NCBI GenBank assembly: GCA_016342345.1
Contig: JAEINO010000017.1
Location: 1-64,000 of the forward strand
DNA from: Pseudodesulfovibrio sp.
Lineage (GTDB): Bacteria > Desulfobacterota > Desulfovibrionia > Desulfovibrionales > Desulfovibrionaceae
Reading direction: 5' to 3'
Length of the DNA stretch: 64,000 nt
This document shows positions 63,835-64,000 of this stretch, in pieces. Both the position numbers and the translations under genes were made by a program. Under the pieces are notes generated by a model. That model had not been told where the DNA came from. It searched no databases and saw nothing but the letters and a program-made list of their open reading frames with translations. Numbering within the stretch: the stretch's first letter is position 1; each line of letters starts with the position of its first letter.

Positions 63835-64000
63835 GTTCAGACCACAACGACACACAGACTGTTCATCCGGGCCATGTCAACAGCGAGAACATCGCTGCCG
63901 GCATGGCTCATTCCGTTGGAAAAAACACGCAGGAAACCTGTGGATTTCGAGAATCAAAGGTTGGAAAAGACAGAAAGTTCTGAAGTTATTTGAGCAAGTT
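63835..64000. other. Window end, no recognised gene
   Basis: 166 bp. Short open stretches exist on both strands but none has a ribosome-binding site or recognisable sequence. A gene crossing the window end is possible but cannot be supported. Confidence 0.3.

Noticed and set aside
63838-63960. Small minus-strand ORF near the window end
   Set aside because: About 24-40 codons, interrupted by a stop further upstream, no ribosome-binding site or similarity.

Overview
The window is chromosomal DNA of a Gram-negative anaerobe, most likely a member of the Desulfovibrionaceae (Desulfovibrio or Pseudodesulfovibrio type). Three things suggest this. Early aromatic biosynthesis is encoded by the archaeal-type pair ADH synthase and dehydroquinate synthase II, directly upstream of pheA-aroA-tyrA-trpEGDCFBA. 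The order ispE, tRNA-Gln, prs, rplY, pth, carD, rho fits, and so do the many GGDEF, EAL and PAS signalling proteins. The genus is inference. I see no rRNA, prophage, CRISPR array or intact transposase.

Layout. 1-792: 3' part of phosphoglucomutase. 897-5354: biotin genes as two divergent sets, bioF/esterase/bioC (-) and bioA/bioD (+), whose start codons are 4 bp apart. 5352-5509: a 158-bp MITE-like element, also found at 43274-43431 and 63677-63834. 5550-13314: a degenerate GGDEF-TPR protein (-), panC-panD-metK (+), a solute-binding protein, an EAL protein and a P-II protein (-). 13393-14751: amtB (-) with a sigma-54-type promoter. 15024-26886: the aro-trp supra-operon. 26867-27218: a tandem repeat. 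27242-39837: a glycosyltransferase, a BON lipoprotein, a kinase/USP/kinase cluster, an alpha/beta hydrolase with prepilin peptidase, a PaaK/sialidase-like/dienelactone-hydrolase cluster, TPR and RsbW-like proteins. 39838-42145: a structured leader, infA and a DEAD-box helicase. 42217-48183: a rhodanese-YceI fusion, a multi-PAS histidine kinase and an LssY-domain lipoprotein. 48252-63679: tRNA-Arg, DegP-type protease, ispE, tRNA-Gln, prs, rplY, pth, carD, rho, an M48 protease, ribF, a ClC-CBS channel, a macro-domain protein, hslVU and an arginase-family hydrolase.

The most notable observation is two transcription attenuators in one operon. The first lies before ADH synthase. A 31-codon leader peptide packed with Tyr, Phe and Trp codons precedes mutually exclusive antiterminator and terminator hairpins, so it should sense the three aromatic amino acids together. 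The second lies between tyrA and trpE and has no separate leader peptide. The last codons of tyrA itself include three consecutive Trp codons, the tyrA stop codon abuts the 5' antiterminator arm, and a strong intrinsic terminator precedes trpE. The end of a biosynthetic enzyme gene therefore appears to double as the trp leader peptide. Together these give a two-tier design: a general aromatic gate, then a tryptophan-only gate.

Other points of interest are a TA-flanked MITE family with covarying central hairpins, paired atypical kinases around a universal stress protein, a P-II protein lacking the uridylylated Tyr51, and an unexplained structured leader with a Trp-rich small ORF upstream of infA.
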